Shown here in pieces: positions 23,786 through 32,911 of a DNA stretch of 52,442 nucleotides. The position numbers and the translations under genes were made by a program. A model generated the notes under the pieces. That model made no database searches. It saw only the letters and a program-made list of their open reading frames with translations, and was not told the origin of the DNA. Every line of letters starts with the position of its first letter. Within the stretch, counting starts at the first letter, position 1. Origin of the DNA: an uncultured Lachnospiraceae bacterium (GTDB lineage Bacteria; Bacillota; Clostridia; Lachnospirales; Lachnospiraceae); assembly GCA_947053345.1 (NCBI GenBank), contig CAMRSM010000029.1, positions 1 through 52,442 of the forward strand, written 5' to 3'.

Positions 23786-26700
23786 TTGTTGGTATCGTAT
23801 ATACAATACGTGGGCATGCTGGTTCCGCTGATTGGTCTGATGATCCTTTTGCGCAAGGATTCCGGGCGGGCGGGAAGTGACCTGATGTTATCCAGCGTGG
23901 GCTGTATCATCGTGAATGCCGGATATCTTCTGATATTGAAAATGAACAACCCGGAATCAGGGATGGTGGCGTTAAAGGTCGAGTATCTGGGGAACGCGAT
24001 TTTTTACGCGTTTTTCATCCTGTTCCTGATAGATTATTTCCGGCTGCGCTATCCGCACTGGCCGTTCTGGATCTGGGGCATCTTACAGGCCATTGAGATT
24101 TTTGTGCTCTGGGATGATAAGCACAGGGAAATGATCTTCCAGGATACTGATCTGGAGCAGATGGACTTTACAATGCCGTTTGCGAGCGGTATCCAGGGAG
24201 GGGGTATGGAGGACGGGGCGCTTCATGTTTTCCGGATCAAGCCGGGCGTGCTCTATGTTATCCAGTACAGTATAATTTGCTTTGCCCTTCTTCTTTTGGT
24301 CGGCTATACCATCGTGCGCATCCGAAGAACCCATGTCCGCAAAGAAAAGATGGCGCTGATCCGTCTGGAGGCATCGGAGATCATCGTTATGTTTGCGATG
24401 GCGATCTATCTTTTTGTGGAAGATATAACGTTTGATATCCTGCCGTTCTGCGCTTCGGGTGCACTCCTGCTCATCATACTGAGTGTGGTCAGGGGTGAGC
24501 TGTTTAACGTGGCGGATGCCGGGCGCAACTGGATGTTTGAGCATATGCAGGACATCTTCCTGATCACGGACAGCATGTATGGATACCTCGACGCGAACGC
24601 CTACGCCAAGGAACTGTTCCCGGAGCTTTGTGAGAAGCGCAAGAATGAACGCATACCGAGGGAACTGTATGAACTTTTCATCACGGACCAGACGGAATAT
24701 CACAAAGGGGAGCGCTGCTATGAAAAGACGATTACCCCGCTGAGGGAAGGGAAATCCGTGCAGGGGTACTGCCTGCTTTTGATGGACGTGACGCAGACAC
24801 ACCGGCTTGTGGAGGAACTAAAGGGAGCGAAGGCAAAAGCGGAGGATGCGAACCAGGCAAAGTCTGCGTTTATGTCGAATATGTCTCATGAGATCCGCAC
24901 GCCGATGAACGCCATCGTCGGGATGACGGAGATTTTGCTGCGCAGTGAAATGAGCGCGCAGCAGAGGGGCTATCTGGCGAACATCAAAAATTCCGGCAGC
25001 GCACTGCTGACGATCATCAATGATATCCTTGATTTCTCCAAGATTGAGTCCGGAAAGCTTGAGCTTGTGAATGACGAGTACGAGCCGATGTCCATGCTGA
25101 ACGACCTTTCGATGATCTTTTTGAACCGCATCGGGGAAAAGGATGTGGAACTTTTGTATGACATCGACCCGATGCTGCCGCAAAAGCTTTACGGGGATTC
25201 CCTGCGCCTGCGCCAAGTCATCATCAATATCGCGAACAACGCAGTCAAATTTACGCAGAAGGGCTACGTAAAGCTTTCGGTCAAGGTGGCGGGACGCGAG
25301 GGGGAGGAATGGATCCTCTCCGTTTCCGTGCGCGATACCGGGCAGGGCATCCGGGAGGAGGATTTAGGAAAGCTTTTCCAGTCCTTCCAGCAGGTTGATA
25401 TGAAGAAAAACCATAACAAGGAGGGAACCGGGCTGGGGCTCTCCATCTCCAAGCAGCTTGTGGAGCTGATGGGTGGGGAAATCGGTGTGCGCAGTACCTA
25501 CGGGGAGGGCAGTGAGTTTTATTTCACGGTCCGTCAGAAAGCTGTGGAGGAGCTGCCTGCCGCCCGGCTGAAGGGGCGTGCGCGGAAGGCCGTTTCGGGT
25601 TATTTTATGTCGGATGACATGTCGGCGGTATTAAAGAAGCTCGCGGACGATTACGGCATGTTCTATATGGAGTATGACGAAGTGTACCGGCAGGCGAAGG
25701 AGGAGGGATATTTCGCGGCGGACTTCCTCTTTACGGACGGCGCGGCGTACCGGGAACTTGCCCCGGAGATTCTTTCCGCAAAGACCGAGGAGGGAACCAT
25801 CTGTATCCTTCAGAATCCGATGACGGAGAATGTGGAGGCACAGGGGGCACTGGTCGTAAACAAACCGCTTTATAGCCTGAATTTCTGCCAGATACTAAAC
25901 CATGAGGAGCTTGGTGGATTTGACCAGACGGATGATTTTATGAATTTTACTGCCCCGCAGGCAAGAATATTGATCGTGGATGACAATGAAATGAACCTGA
26001 AAGTGGCGGCCGGCCTTTTGCAGCCGCTTATGATGCAGATTGAGACGGCAAAGAGCGGGAAGCAAGCCATCGCAATGATCGAGAAGAACCGTTACGACCT
26101 CGTTTTTATGGATCATATGATGCCTGTGATGGACGGTGTTGAGGCGACGGGGCACCTGCGTGCAAGGCAGGAGGAATACTTTAAGACCGTGCCGATCATT
26201 GCGCTGACGGCGAACGCGGTGGTCGGCGCGAGGGAGACATTCAAGCAGGCAGGTATGAATGACTTTGTGGCAAAACCGATCGAGATGAAGGAGATCTGCG
26301 CGAAAATAAAGAACTGGCTTCCGAAGGAAAAGATCAAAAAACAGACGAAAGATACGGTGTCGGAGGGGCGTGGGGATAAAAAGCAGGATATGGAGCCACT
26401 TCCGCAGATTGAGGGGCTTGATGTCGCCGAGGGGATCAAAAATTCCGGGACAAGGGAGCTGTTTATCAGCCTGCTCGGCGATTTTTACAAGCTGATCGAC
26501 ATGAAGGCGACCAAGATTGAGAAATGCCTGGCGGACGGCATGGTGCGCGATTTTACGATCGAGGTGCACGCGTTAAAGAATACGGCGCGCATGATCGGCG
26601 CGACGGAACTTTCGGGGATGTTCCTTGAGTTGGAACAGCTTGGCAACGCGCAGGATCTTTCCGCCATCGCCGAAAAAACGCCGGAGACCCTCGCACGTTA

Positions 26701-27010
26701 CCGCTCCTATAAACCAATCTTAAAGCCGTACGGCCAGGCACAGGAAAATGAGAAGCGCGAGGTATCCAAGGAAGAATTGGCACAGATTTTAATGAAACTG
26801 CGCGGTTCGATGGAAAACTTTGACCTTGACGGAGCGGACGCGGCGTTAAAGGAACTTGAGGAGTGCCGGATGCCAAAGGAGCTGCAGCCGCAGATGGAGC
26901 AGCTGCGCGCCTATGTCGCTGATGTGGCAATGATGGAGGTCATGGAACTCGCAGATGCAATGGCGGGGACGCTGAGGGAAAGCGGGGATGAAAACAATGG
27001 CGTGTCATAG
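23786..27010 (+). CDS. Hybrid sensor histidine kinase with receiver and Hpt domains
   Basis: A 1074-residue membrane sensor kinase starting at TTG 23786. Order: an N-terminal region of about seven hydrophobic helices (1-235) like the 7TM histidine-kinase sensor module, a PAS-like segment (240-335), HisKA with SHEIRTPMN and phospho-acceptor His368, a HATPase domain with GTGLGLSISKQL, a receiver-like region without a usable Asp (about 600-715), a genuine receiver (ILIVDDNEMN, Asp776 in FMDHMMP, Lys in FVAKP), and a C-terminal Hpt domain with His928 in VHALKN. This is a complete His-Asp-His relay, so an output regulator elsewhere is expected. The signal is unknown. Its stop overlaps the stop of convergent fruK. 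Confidence 0.92.
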   Translation: MLVSYIQYVGMLVPLIGLMILLRKDSGRAGSDLMLSSVGCIIVNAGYLLILKMNNPESGMVALKVEYLGNAIFYAFFILFLIDYFRLRYPHWPFWIWGILQAIEIFVLWDDKHREMIFQDTDLEQMDFTMPFASGIQGGGMEDGALHVFRIKPGVLYVIQYSIICFALLLLVGYTIVRIRRTHVRKEKMALIRLEASEIIVMFAMAIYLFVEDITFDILPFCASGALLLIILSVVRGELFNVADAGRNWMFEHMQDIFLITDSMYGYLDANAYAKELFPELCEKRKNERIPRELYELFITDQTEYHKGERCYEKTITPLREGKSVQGYCLLLMDVTQTHRLVEELKGAKAKAEDANQAKSAFMSNMSHEIRTPMNAIVGMTEILLRSEMSAQQRGYLANIKNSGSALLTIINDILDFSKIESGKLELVNDEYEPMSMLNDLSMIFLNRIGEKDVELLYDIDPMLPQKLYGDSLRLRQVIINIANNAVKFTQKGYVKLSVKVAGREGEEWILSVSVRDTGQGIREEDLGKLFQSFQQVDMKKNHNKEGTGLGLSISKQLVELMGGEIGVRSTYGEGSEFYFTVRQKAVEELPAARLKGRARKAVSGYFMSDDMSAVLKKLADDYGMFYMEYDEVYRQAKEEGYFAADFLFTDGAAYRELAPEILSAKTEEGTICILQNPMTENVEAQGALVVNKPLYSLNFCQILNHEELGGFDQTDDFMNFTAPQARILIVDDNEMNLKVAAGLLQPLMMQIETAKSGKQAIAMIEKNRYDLVFMDHMMPVMDGVEATGHLRARQEEYFKTVPIIALTANAVVGARETFKQAGMNDFVAKPIEMKEICAKIKNWLPKEKIKKQTKDTVSEGRGDKKQDMEPLPQIEGLDVAEGIKNSGTRELFISLLGDFYKLIDMKATKIEKCLADGMVRDFTIEVHALKNTARMIGATELSGMFLELEQLGNAQDLSAIAEKTPETLARYRSYKPILKPYGQAQENEKREVSKEELAQILMKLRGSMENFDLDGADAALKELEECRMPKELQPQMEQLRAYVADVAMMEVMELADAMAGTLRESGDENNGVS

Positions 27011-27904
27011 CTGTTTCAACAGCCTGTAGATCATCTCTTTTTCTGCCAGCCCGTCGGAGAATGCAGTTGCGCCGCCTGCTGCGGTGCCAAGCTTCAGGGC
27101 ATACCCGTAGTCACCTGATTGTATGCCGGCGAGAAAGCCCGCAACCATAGAATCCCCCGCGCCCACGGAGTTTTTTACCTCGCCCCTGCAGACACCGCAC
27201 CGGTGGACGCAGCCGTGCGCGTCGATCAGGATTGCCCCTTCACCTGCCATGGAGACCAGCACATTGACTGCGCCCATGTCCTTTAACTTTTTTGCAAAGG
27301 AAATAATCTCGTCCCCGCGGGAAAGTGTGACACCAAACATTTCCCCCAATTCATCGCTGTTGGGTTTTACTAAGAAAGGTTTGTACTTCAGCACGTTTAA
27401 GAGCAGGTTTTTTGTCGCGTCAACCACGGTTTTAATGTTGCGGTCCGATACGCGCGCCAAAATTTTTTCGTAGATATCGTCGGGCAGCGAGCCGGGAATG
27501 CTGCCCGCGAGCACCAGTGTGTCCCCGTCCCGGAGGAGTTCGAGTTTTTTGTAAAGTTTCTGGACCGCTTCCTCCGGGATCTTTGGACCCTGCCCGTTCA
27601 GATCCGTCTCCACGTCCGACTTTATCTTTACGTTGATTCGGGAACAGCCGTTTGTAAGGTGTACAAAATCGGTTTCCACGCCTTTTCCGGCAATTCCGTC
27701 CTCGATTGCCCGCCCGGTAAAACCGGCTACAAAACCGAGCGCCTTTGAGGCAACCCCCAGTTCGGAAAGCACAAGGGAAACATTGATTCCCTTGCCGCCG
27801 CAATACATTTGTTCCGATCTGGAACGGTTGATCTTTCCCGGTGCCATTTTGTCCGTGTGGACGACGTAGTCGATTGCGGGATTAAAGGTTATGGTGTAGA
27901 TCAT
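27005..27904 (-). CDS. fruK: 1-phosphofructokinase (PfkB-family hexose kinase)
   Basis: A 299-residue PfkB-family kinase that phosphorylates fructose-1-phosphate (or a related hexose phosphate such as tagatose-6-phosphate) to the bisphosphate. Family marks are the N-terminal NPAIDY, the GGKGINVS sugar-binding loop and the C-terminal GAGDSMVAGFLAG, whose Asp is the catalytic base. The start is 27904 with GGAG 9 bases upstream; the open frame beyond has no ribosome site. No fructose phosphotransferase or FruR regulator gene is adjacent, so it is a lone gene here. The last 6 bases overlap the end of the histidine kinase gene on the other strand. Confidence 0.9.
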   Translation of the reverse strand: MIYTITFNPAIDYVVHTDKMAPGKINRSRSEQMYCGGKGINVSLVLSELGVASKALGFVAGFTGRAIEDGIAGKGVETDFVHLTNGCSRINVKIKSDVETDLNGQGPKIPEEAVQKLYKKLELLRDGDTLVLAGSIPGSLPDDIYEKILARVSDRNIKTVVDATKNLLLNVLKYKPFLVKPNSDELGEMFGVTLSRGDEIISFAKKLKDMGAVNVLVSMAGEGAILIDAHGCVHRCGVCRGEVKNSVGAGDSMVAGFLAGIQSGDYGYALKLGTAAGGATAFSDGLAEKEMIYRLLKQL

Positions 27905-28004
27905 GATTGTATCTCCTTTGCAGAATATAATTCCGGCAGATACCAACGTACTCCGGAGGAAATGGAAAATATGAGCCTTACTCCCTGTTTTTTCCCTTTT
28001 TTGC

Positions 28005-28033
28005 ATTATAACAATTCATTTTGGGAAAAGCAA
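28005..28033 (-). promoter_or_regulatory. fruK promoter
   Basis: On the - strand, TTGCTT (28028-28033), a 17-bp spacer and perfect TATAAT (28005-28010). The leader to the start codon is about 95 bases. The gap to padR (27905-28181) holds this and the padR promoter, nothing else evident. Confidence 0.7.
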
Positions 28034-28101
28034 GCCTTTGAGATCTTCACTCCTTTAAGACCAAGAATTTTGAAAAATAATATTTTTTTTGGAAAAGTAT
28101 A

Positions 28102-28144
28102 TTGCAAAATAGAATAGTATGTGGTAACATGTAATCAGTACATG
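28102..28144 (+). promoter_or_regulatory. padR promoter with PadR-type operator half-sites
   Basis: TTGCAA (28102-28107), 17-bp spacer, TAACAT (28125-28130). ATGT-GGTA-ACAT (28119-28130) overlaps the -10, and a further ATGT-N7-ACAT (28129-28143, sharing ACATGT) follows. PadR regulators typically bind ATGT/ACAT dyads, so autoregulation is likely. Confidence 0.55.
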
Positions 28145-28181
28145 GAGAATGTTTCCCGGATACGGGAGGAAAGGAGAAACG

Positions 28182-28586
28182 ATGAACGCACAATTCAAAA
28201 AAGGAGTGCTGGAGCTGTGTGTGCTGTCAAAACTGGTGGACAGCGACCAGTATGGCTATGAGCTGACCGAAGCGATCTCAAAGGAGATGGTGATTGCGAC
28301 GGGAACTTTATATCTAATCTTAAAACGCCTGAAGGACGAGGATTACGTGGAAACTTATCTTGTGGAGTCGGGGGAAGGGCCTGCGCGCAAATATTACCAT
28401 CTGACCGAGGGCGGCAGGGAATACCAAAAAAGATTGAAGGGTGAGTGGTTTGAGTTTGTGGAAGCCGTCGCGCGCGTGCTGGGAGAGTATGATGTGTGGG
28501 ATCCCAAACGTTTCCGGCCGACAGCCAGCCATGCGCCTGCGCAGCAGGACGGGAAGCCCGGGGAGGAGAAGGACGGGAATTTGTAA
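28182..28586 (+). CDS. PadR-family transcriptional regulator
   Basis: A 134-residue DNA-binding regulator. The N-terminal winged helix is clear: FKKGVLELCVLSKL, YGYELTEAIS, and GTLYLILKRLKDEDYV as the recognition helix and wing. A short helical dimerisation segment follows, then an unstructured charged tail. The start is ATG 28182 with AAGGAG upstream. It is followed by the DUF1700/DUF4097 gene, a pairing common in Firmicutes, where the membrane or surface partner is thought to act with the regulator in envelope stress. A self-binding site is predicted just upstream. Confidence 0.9.
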   Translation: MNAQFKKGVLELCVLSKLVDSDQYGYELTEAISKEMVIATGTLYLILKRLKDEDYVETYLVESGEGPARKYYHLTEGGREYQKRLKGEWFEFVEAVARVLGEYDVWDPKRFRPTASHAPAQQDGKPGEEKDGNL

Positions 28587-28767
28587 GGCAAACAGTTTAA
28601 GGGCAGCTGTATCCGGAATACGGATCATGCGGTGCGGGGGAAATGGTATGCCCGCCCAAACGGGAGGATGCAGGAACTGACGGGATGCGGTGCGGCGCAC
28701 CGGATGAAAAATCCCGCCGGCAGATAAGTGCGGGTTGGAATAAAATCATGCAGGAATGGAGGATGTC

Positions 28768-30807
28768 ATGACAAGAAAAGAATATATGGATTTGCTCTCA
28801 AGGGCGCTTGAGAATGTGGAGCCGGAAGTGGCAAGGGATATCATGGAAGATTATGAGGCGCATTTTGAGCGGGCAAAGGAGTCCGGACGCAGTGAGGGGG
28901 ATGTGATCGCGGAGCTTGGCAGCATCGAGGAGTTTGAGGAAGAATTACATGCGTTTATGACAGGGAAAAATGTGCCGGGAAAGAAGGAGGGTGCCGGAAA
29001 GGAACCGGAACATGATGTCCGGCCGGATACCGGGAGCACCGCAGACCCGGATCCGCTGAGCCGGAAACGGGAGGAAGCGAACCGGACAACAGCAGATCCG
29101 TCGGAAGAGGAATGTTTGCACAAGCGTGAGGAGATGAACCCGGGACAGGGGGATATGCAGCCGGAAAGCCGGGAACTGGAGCGGGCTCGTGAGGAGATGA
29201 AGCGTGCGTGTGAAGAAATGCTGCACGCGAAGGAAGAGTTGGAGCGCGCAAAAAGGGAAAGTGAACGCGCTGCAAAGGAGATGGCGCAGATGGATGGCCA
29301 ACGCGCCGCAAAAGAGGAACAGAAGCGGGCGGAATACCGTAACTACACGCAAGAGGTGGACGTTGACAATATCATCAGCAGCGCGAAAAATATTACAAAC
29401 AGTGTATTAAACCAAGTTTCCGGCGCGCTGAACAAGGCATTTTCCGGATTTGGTGACTGGATGGGAAACCAGTTTGAGAGATCCGGGGAGGATATGGCAG
29501 ATTACCGCAGGCGGCAGGAAAATGCCAAAGCGGAGGCGGAAGGATACCGGCGTGAGCGCAGTGCGGACGGCGGCCAAAGTATGCGCAAAGACGGGGGGAT
29601 GGCATCCAAGTACAGTTACAGCAATGATTATGACACGGACGATGCAGGGGAGCAGTATATGCCGGAATGCAGGGGCATCGTCACAAAGGAGGAGGGCATC
29701 CGCCATATTGTTTTGGACAGCAAATCGGCAGATGTGGCGATCGCTGCGTCGGAGGATAATAATTTTTCCTATCACTATATCAACGAGGGCAGCACGGGCA
29801 GCAAAATCCTTTACCGCTGTGAGCGGAGGGTATCGCAGGGGATTTTGACCCTGAGCATCGTGCGGGACGAAAAAGCGGGACGGAAAAACCATTTTTCGAT
29901 TTTGGGCGGGGTATTTGAGGAGAATGCCGACCTGCGCATGGAACTTTTTCTTCCGGCATGGGTGGAGGCGCTTGAGGTAAACGGGAAGAGCGGTGACATC
30001 AATATGAAGGATACCGCGGTCAGTACCCTGATGCTGAAAAGTATGTCCGGGGATGTTACGCTCTCCCGGGTCAATGCAGGAAAATGCATGGCGGAGACTA
30101 TGAGCGGGGACGTGACCATCCGGGACGGACAGTTTGGCTACGTGCTGGCATCAACAAAGAGCGGGGATGCCAGGGCGGTCAATGTGAAAGCGGAAAAGGC
30201 GGCGTTTAAATCCATGAGCGGGGATGCCGATGTACAGGGTGTTTGGTTTGGGGAGGCAGCCATTTCCAGTATGAGCGGAGATGCCAGGGCCGCAGGAATC
30301 GGCGGACGGATCGTCAGCGTGTCGAGCATGAGCGGGGATGCGTATGTCAAAAAGATGGAGGCAAAGGACGCGAAAGTTTCTTCGATGAGCGGGGATGCAG
30401 GGGCGGAAGATGCCGTGTCGGACAATCTTTTGATGACGGTTGCTTCCGGAGACCTGGAGGGAAGCGGCCTTGCAGTCCAGATGCTCAAGGCATCGGCAGC
30501 TTCCGGGGATATGAGCATCCGCGGCGGGATCGGCCAGATGAATCTGACGAGCGGCAGCGGTGATGTGATCGTTGTGCAGGAGGGGGACACGAAAGCCAGC
30601 GTGAATACCCGGAGCGGGGAAGTGCATTTCCACTTGAAAAATAATGGTGCGGGTTTTGCCGCGAAAGTCTCGACCCACGGGGAAACGAGCTACCGTTATC
30701 ATGACCTGCATCTGCGCGAGGCGGCGAACGGTATCCACCGCTACGGGGCGGAAGGATCAAGCCTTGAGATCAAATCCACGTCGGGGGATATCTCGGTCAC
30801 AGACTGA
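28768..30807 (+). CDS. DUF1700 plus DUF4097 protein with SGD repeats
   Basis: A 679-residue protein. Residues 1-65 match the DUF1700/HAAS helical module (RKEYMDLLSRALENV, DIMEDYEAHF). Residues 75-200 are charged and helix- or coil-forming. Residues 310-679 match the DUF4097 beta-solenoid: SGD recurs about every 20 residues (MSGDVTL, MSGDVTI, KSGDARA, MSGDADV and so on, more than ten times). There is no obvious signal peptide. The start is ATG 28768 after GGAGG. It pairs with padR upstream and is probably regulated by it. Confidence 0.88.
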   Translation: MTRKEYMDLLSRALENVEPEVARDIMEDYEAHFERAKESGRSEGDVIAELGSIEEFEEELHAFMTGKNVPGKKEGAGKEPEHDVRPDTGSTADPDPLSRKREEANRTTADPSEEECLHKREEMNPGQGDMQPESRELERAREEMKRACEEMLHAKEELERAKRESERAAKEMAQMDGQRAAKEEQKRAEYRNYTQEVDVDNIISSAKNITNSVLNQVSGALNKAFSGFGDWMGNQFERSGEDMADYRRRQENAKAEAEGYRRERSADGGQSMRKDGGMASKYSYSNDYDTDDAGEQYMPECRGIVTKEEGIRHIVLDSKSADVAIAASEDNNFSYHYINEGSTGSKILYRCERRVSQGILTLSIVRDEKAGRKNHFSILGGVFEENADLRMELFLPAWVEALEVNGKSGDINMKDTAVSTLMLKSMSGDVTLSRVNAGKCMAETMSGDVTIRDGQFGYVLASTKSGDARAVNVKAEKAAFKSMSGDADVQGVWFGEAAISSMSGDARAAGIGGRIVSVSSMSGDAYVKKMEAKDAKVSSMSGDAGAEDAVSDNLLMTVASGDLEGSGLAVQMLKASAASGDMSIRGGIGQMNLTSGSGDVIVVQEGDTKASVNTRSGEVHFHLKNNGAGFAAKVSTHGETSYRYHDLHLREAANGIHRYGAEGSSLEIKSTSGDISVTD

Positions 30808-30868
30808 GGAGTGCGGCGGCCGGCTGCACACGGGATATTAGCACGCAATTATAAGAATCTGGTATATG

Positions 30869-30900
30869 AAAAAAGCTGCACTATACGGTGCAGCTTTTTT
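30869..30900. terminator. Bidirectional terminator between convergent genes
   Basis: AAAAAAGCTGCAC (30869-30881) and GTGCAGCTTTTTT (30888-30900) form a perfect 13-bp stem with a 6-base loop and A/T flanks on both sides. It serves the DUF4097 gene (+) and the small gene at 30949 (-). Confidence 0.92.
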
Positions 30901-30948
30901 GGTACGGTGCGCAAATCATGCCCTCCGGCACAGTGCCCCGCGCAGCTT

Positions 30949-31191
30949 TTACGGTTCCTCGAGCGCCAATGTGACGGTCCATTCGCTTCCGTAAGGTACA
31001 ATCTCGATAACGGTTCCCGTCAGGTTCTTCAGGGGCTTTGGGGTGTTGTTGGACATTGCGAGCGCCGGGATGATTGTGTAATAGTACACCGTTCCGGCAA
31101 GTGTACTCAGGGTAGATTCGGCGAGGGTTACGGTGTCGCCGACTTTCATCAGCCCCTCCCGCGACATGCGAAAATCCATTGTTCTTGTCAT
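30949..31191 (-). CDS. Small protein of unknown function
   Basis: An 80-residue soluble protein starting MTRTMDFRMSREGL, with GGAGA 9 bases upstream on the - strand. It is predicted to be mostly beta strand (VGDTVTLAEST, TVYYYTIIPA, LTGTVIEIVPYG, EWTVTLAL) and resembles a small barrel. There is no membrane segment or recognisable motif. It diverges from pyk and ends at the bidirectional terminator, which supports it as a real gene. Confidence 0.7.
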   Translation of the reverse strand: MTRTMDFRMSREGLMKVGDTVTLAESTLSTLAGTVYYYTIIPALAMSNNTPKPLKNLTGTVIEIVPYGSEWTVTLALEEP

Positions 31192-31281
31192 TTTTTGTCT
31201 CCTTTCCCGCGCGAAAAGCCGGGCGATCTCTTTTTTACTTCCCATTCTGGTAAAAATATCATAAAAAACGCGCGGCGGTAA

Positions 31282-31310
31282 TTGAAATATTGGACCAAAA
31301 AGGGTATACT
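31282..31310 (+). promoter_or_regulatory. pyk promoter
   Basis: TTGAAA (31282-31287), 17-bp spacer, TATACT (31305-31310); leader of about 100 bases before ATG 31416. Confidence 0.78.
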
Positions 31311-31415
31311 TTTAATATAACAGCCCAGAACAAAAAAAGCAAAGGCAATATGAGTGCCGCGCACGGAAACAAACCGGGCAGGCGGCGGGACTTTGCCGGA
31401 GGGAAAGAGGAGAAT

Positions 31416-32834
31416 ATGAGAAGAACAAAGATTATATGTACGTTAGGGCCTGCGGTGGACGATGAAAAAATGATCCGCAAATTGATCCAGAACGGGATGG
31501 ACTGCGCGAGGTTTAATTTTTCCCATGGCACGCATGAGCAGCAGAAGGAACGCAAGGAGCGCGTCCAGAAGGTGAGCGGGGAACTTGGTATCCCGATCGC
31601 GTTTCTGCTTGATACAAAAGGTCCGGAGATACGCCTGAAGGATTTTGAGGGCGGCAGTGCGATGCTGAAAGCGGGGCAGACATTTACGCTCGATACGGAC
31701 AAGGAGACACCCGGCGACTCGACGCGCATCGGGCTGACATATGACAAACTTGCAAAGAGTGTATCGGAGGGCACGCGCATTCTCATCGACGACGGGAAGA
31801 TTGCACTTAAGGTTGCGCAGGTCAAGGGCACGAAGGTTGTATGCACGGTTGTTAACGGTGGGAAGATCAGCAACCATAAGAGTATCAATGTCCCGAATGT
31901 CGTGATCCCGATGCCGTACTTAAGCCCGGTGGACAAAGAGGACATCCTTTTTGGGATTGAGCAGAAGTTTGATTATATTGCGGCATCTTTCGTGCGCAGC
32001 GCGGACGATGTGCGCAAGCTGCGCAAATTCCTGAAAGATAACGGCGGCGGGGCAATGCGGATCATCAGCAAGATCGAGAACGGTGAGGGTGTGAAGAACC
32101 TGGACGAGATTCTTATGGAGAGCGACGGCATCATGGTGGCGCGGGGTGACCTTGGTGTGGAAATTCCGTTTAAGGAGATCCCGGCGATCCAGAAAGTAAT
32201 GATCAATAAGTGCAACGAGGCGGGGAAGATTGTCGTGACCGCGACGCAGATGCTGGAGTCCATGACGCAGAACCCGCGGCCGACAAGGGCGGAAGTCTCG
32301 GATGTGGCAAATTCCATCTACGACGGCACGACGGCCATCATGCTTTCCGGGGAGTCGGCGGCAGGGGCGTACCCGGCAGAATCGGTAAAGACGATGGCGG
32401 AGATCGCACAGAGTACAGAAGAATCCATTGACTACAGCCGTTATTTTGTCCGCGACCACATGAAGATGGAACATACGGTAGCAAACGCGGTGTGCGCGTC
32501 GGCGTACAGCGCGGCAAGTTATCTTGAGGCGGATGCGATCGTTGTTGTGACCAGAACCGGGCGCACGGCCCGAATGCTCTCGGATTTTAAGCCGACGGCA
32601 CCGGTTCTTGCCGTGACGATGGAGGAGGAAGGGATCCGCGGCCTTAAGCTTGCCTGGGGGGTAAAGCCGGTGGCAGCAGACCGTATGGACACGCCGGAAG
32701 CGCTGTTTGATTACGCCGTAAAAAAAGCGCAGGAATCAGGGCTTGTGAAGAAGGGGAGCACGCTGATCGTGGTCACTTCGTCCGACCTTGAAAATAACAG
32801 TGTAAATGATGTGATGAGAATCTGCAAGATATGA
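31416..32834 (+). CDS. pyk: Pyruvate kinase
   Basis: A glycolytic enzyme that converts phosphoenolpyruvate and ADP to pyruvate and ATP; 472 residues, the short form without the extra C-terminal PEP-utiliser domain found in Bacillus. Motifs: RTKIICTLGPA at the N-terminus, LDTKGPEIR, the catalytic MVARGDLGVEIP, ATQMLESM, and TAIMLSGE; the regulatory C-domain has VVVTRTGRTARML. The start is ATG 31416 with AGAGGAG upstream; the longer open frame runs back to the promoter. It is not linked here to other glycolytic genes. Confidence 0.96.
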   Translation: MRRTKIICTLGPAVDDEKMIRKLIQNGMDCARFNFSHGTHEQQKERKERVQKVSGELGIPIAFLLDTKGPEIRLKDFEGGSAMLKAGQTFTLDTDKETPGDSTRIGLTYDKLAKSVSEGTRILIDDGKIALKVAQVKGTKVVCTVVNGGKISNHKSINVPNVVIPMPYLSPVDKEDILFGIEQKFDYIAASFVRSADDVRKLRKFLKDNGGGAMRIISKIENGEGVKNLDEILMESDGIMVARGDLGVEIPFKEIPAIQKVMINKCNEAGKIVVTATQMLESMTQNPRPTRAEVSDVANSIYDGTTAIMLSGESAAGAYPAESVKTMAEIAQSTEESIDYSRYFVRDHMKMEHTVANAVCASAYSAASYLEADAIVVVTRTGRTARMLSDFKPTAPVLAVTMEEEGIRGLKLAWGVKPVAADRMDTPEALFDYAVKKAQESGLVKKGSTLIVVTSSDLENNSVNDVMRICKI

Positions 32835-32911
32835 TAAATTGACGTGTATTATAGGATGTGCACCGTGGTTTTGCCGTCTGAGGCAGGCGCGGTGCGCCTT
32901 TGGAGGCCACC

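Noticed and set aside
28586-28767. Short open frame between padR and the DUF1700 gene
   Set aside because: Its ribosome site touches the start codon and the 19-residue product has no features; treated as intergenic.
32855-32900. GCACCG...CGGTGC arms after pyk as a terminator
   Set aside because: Short imperfect stem with a long loop and only three T after it; the sigma gene may be partly read through from pyk.
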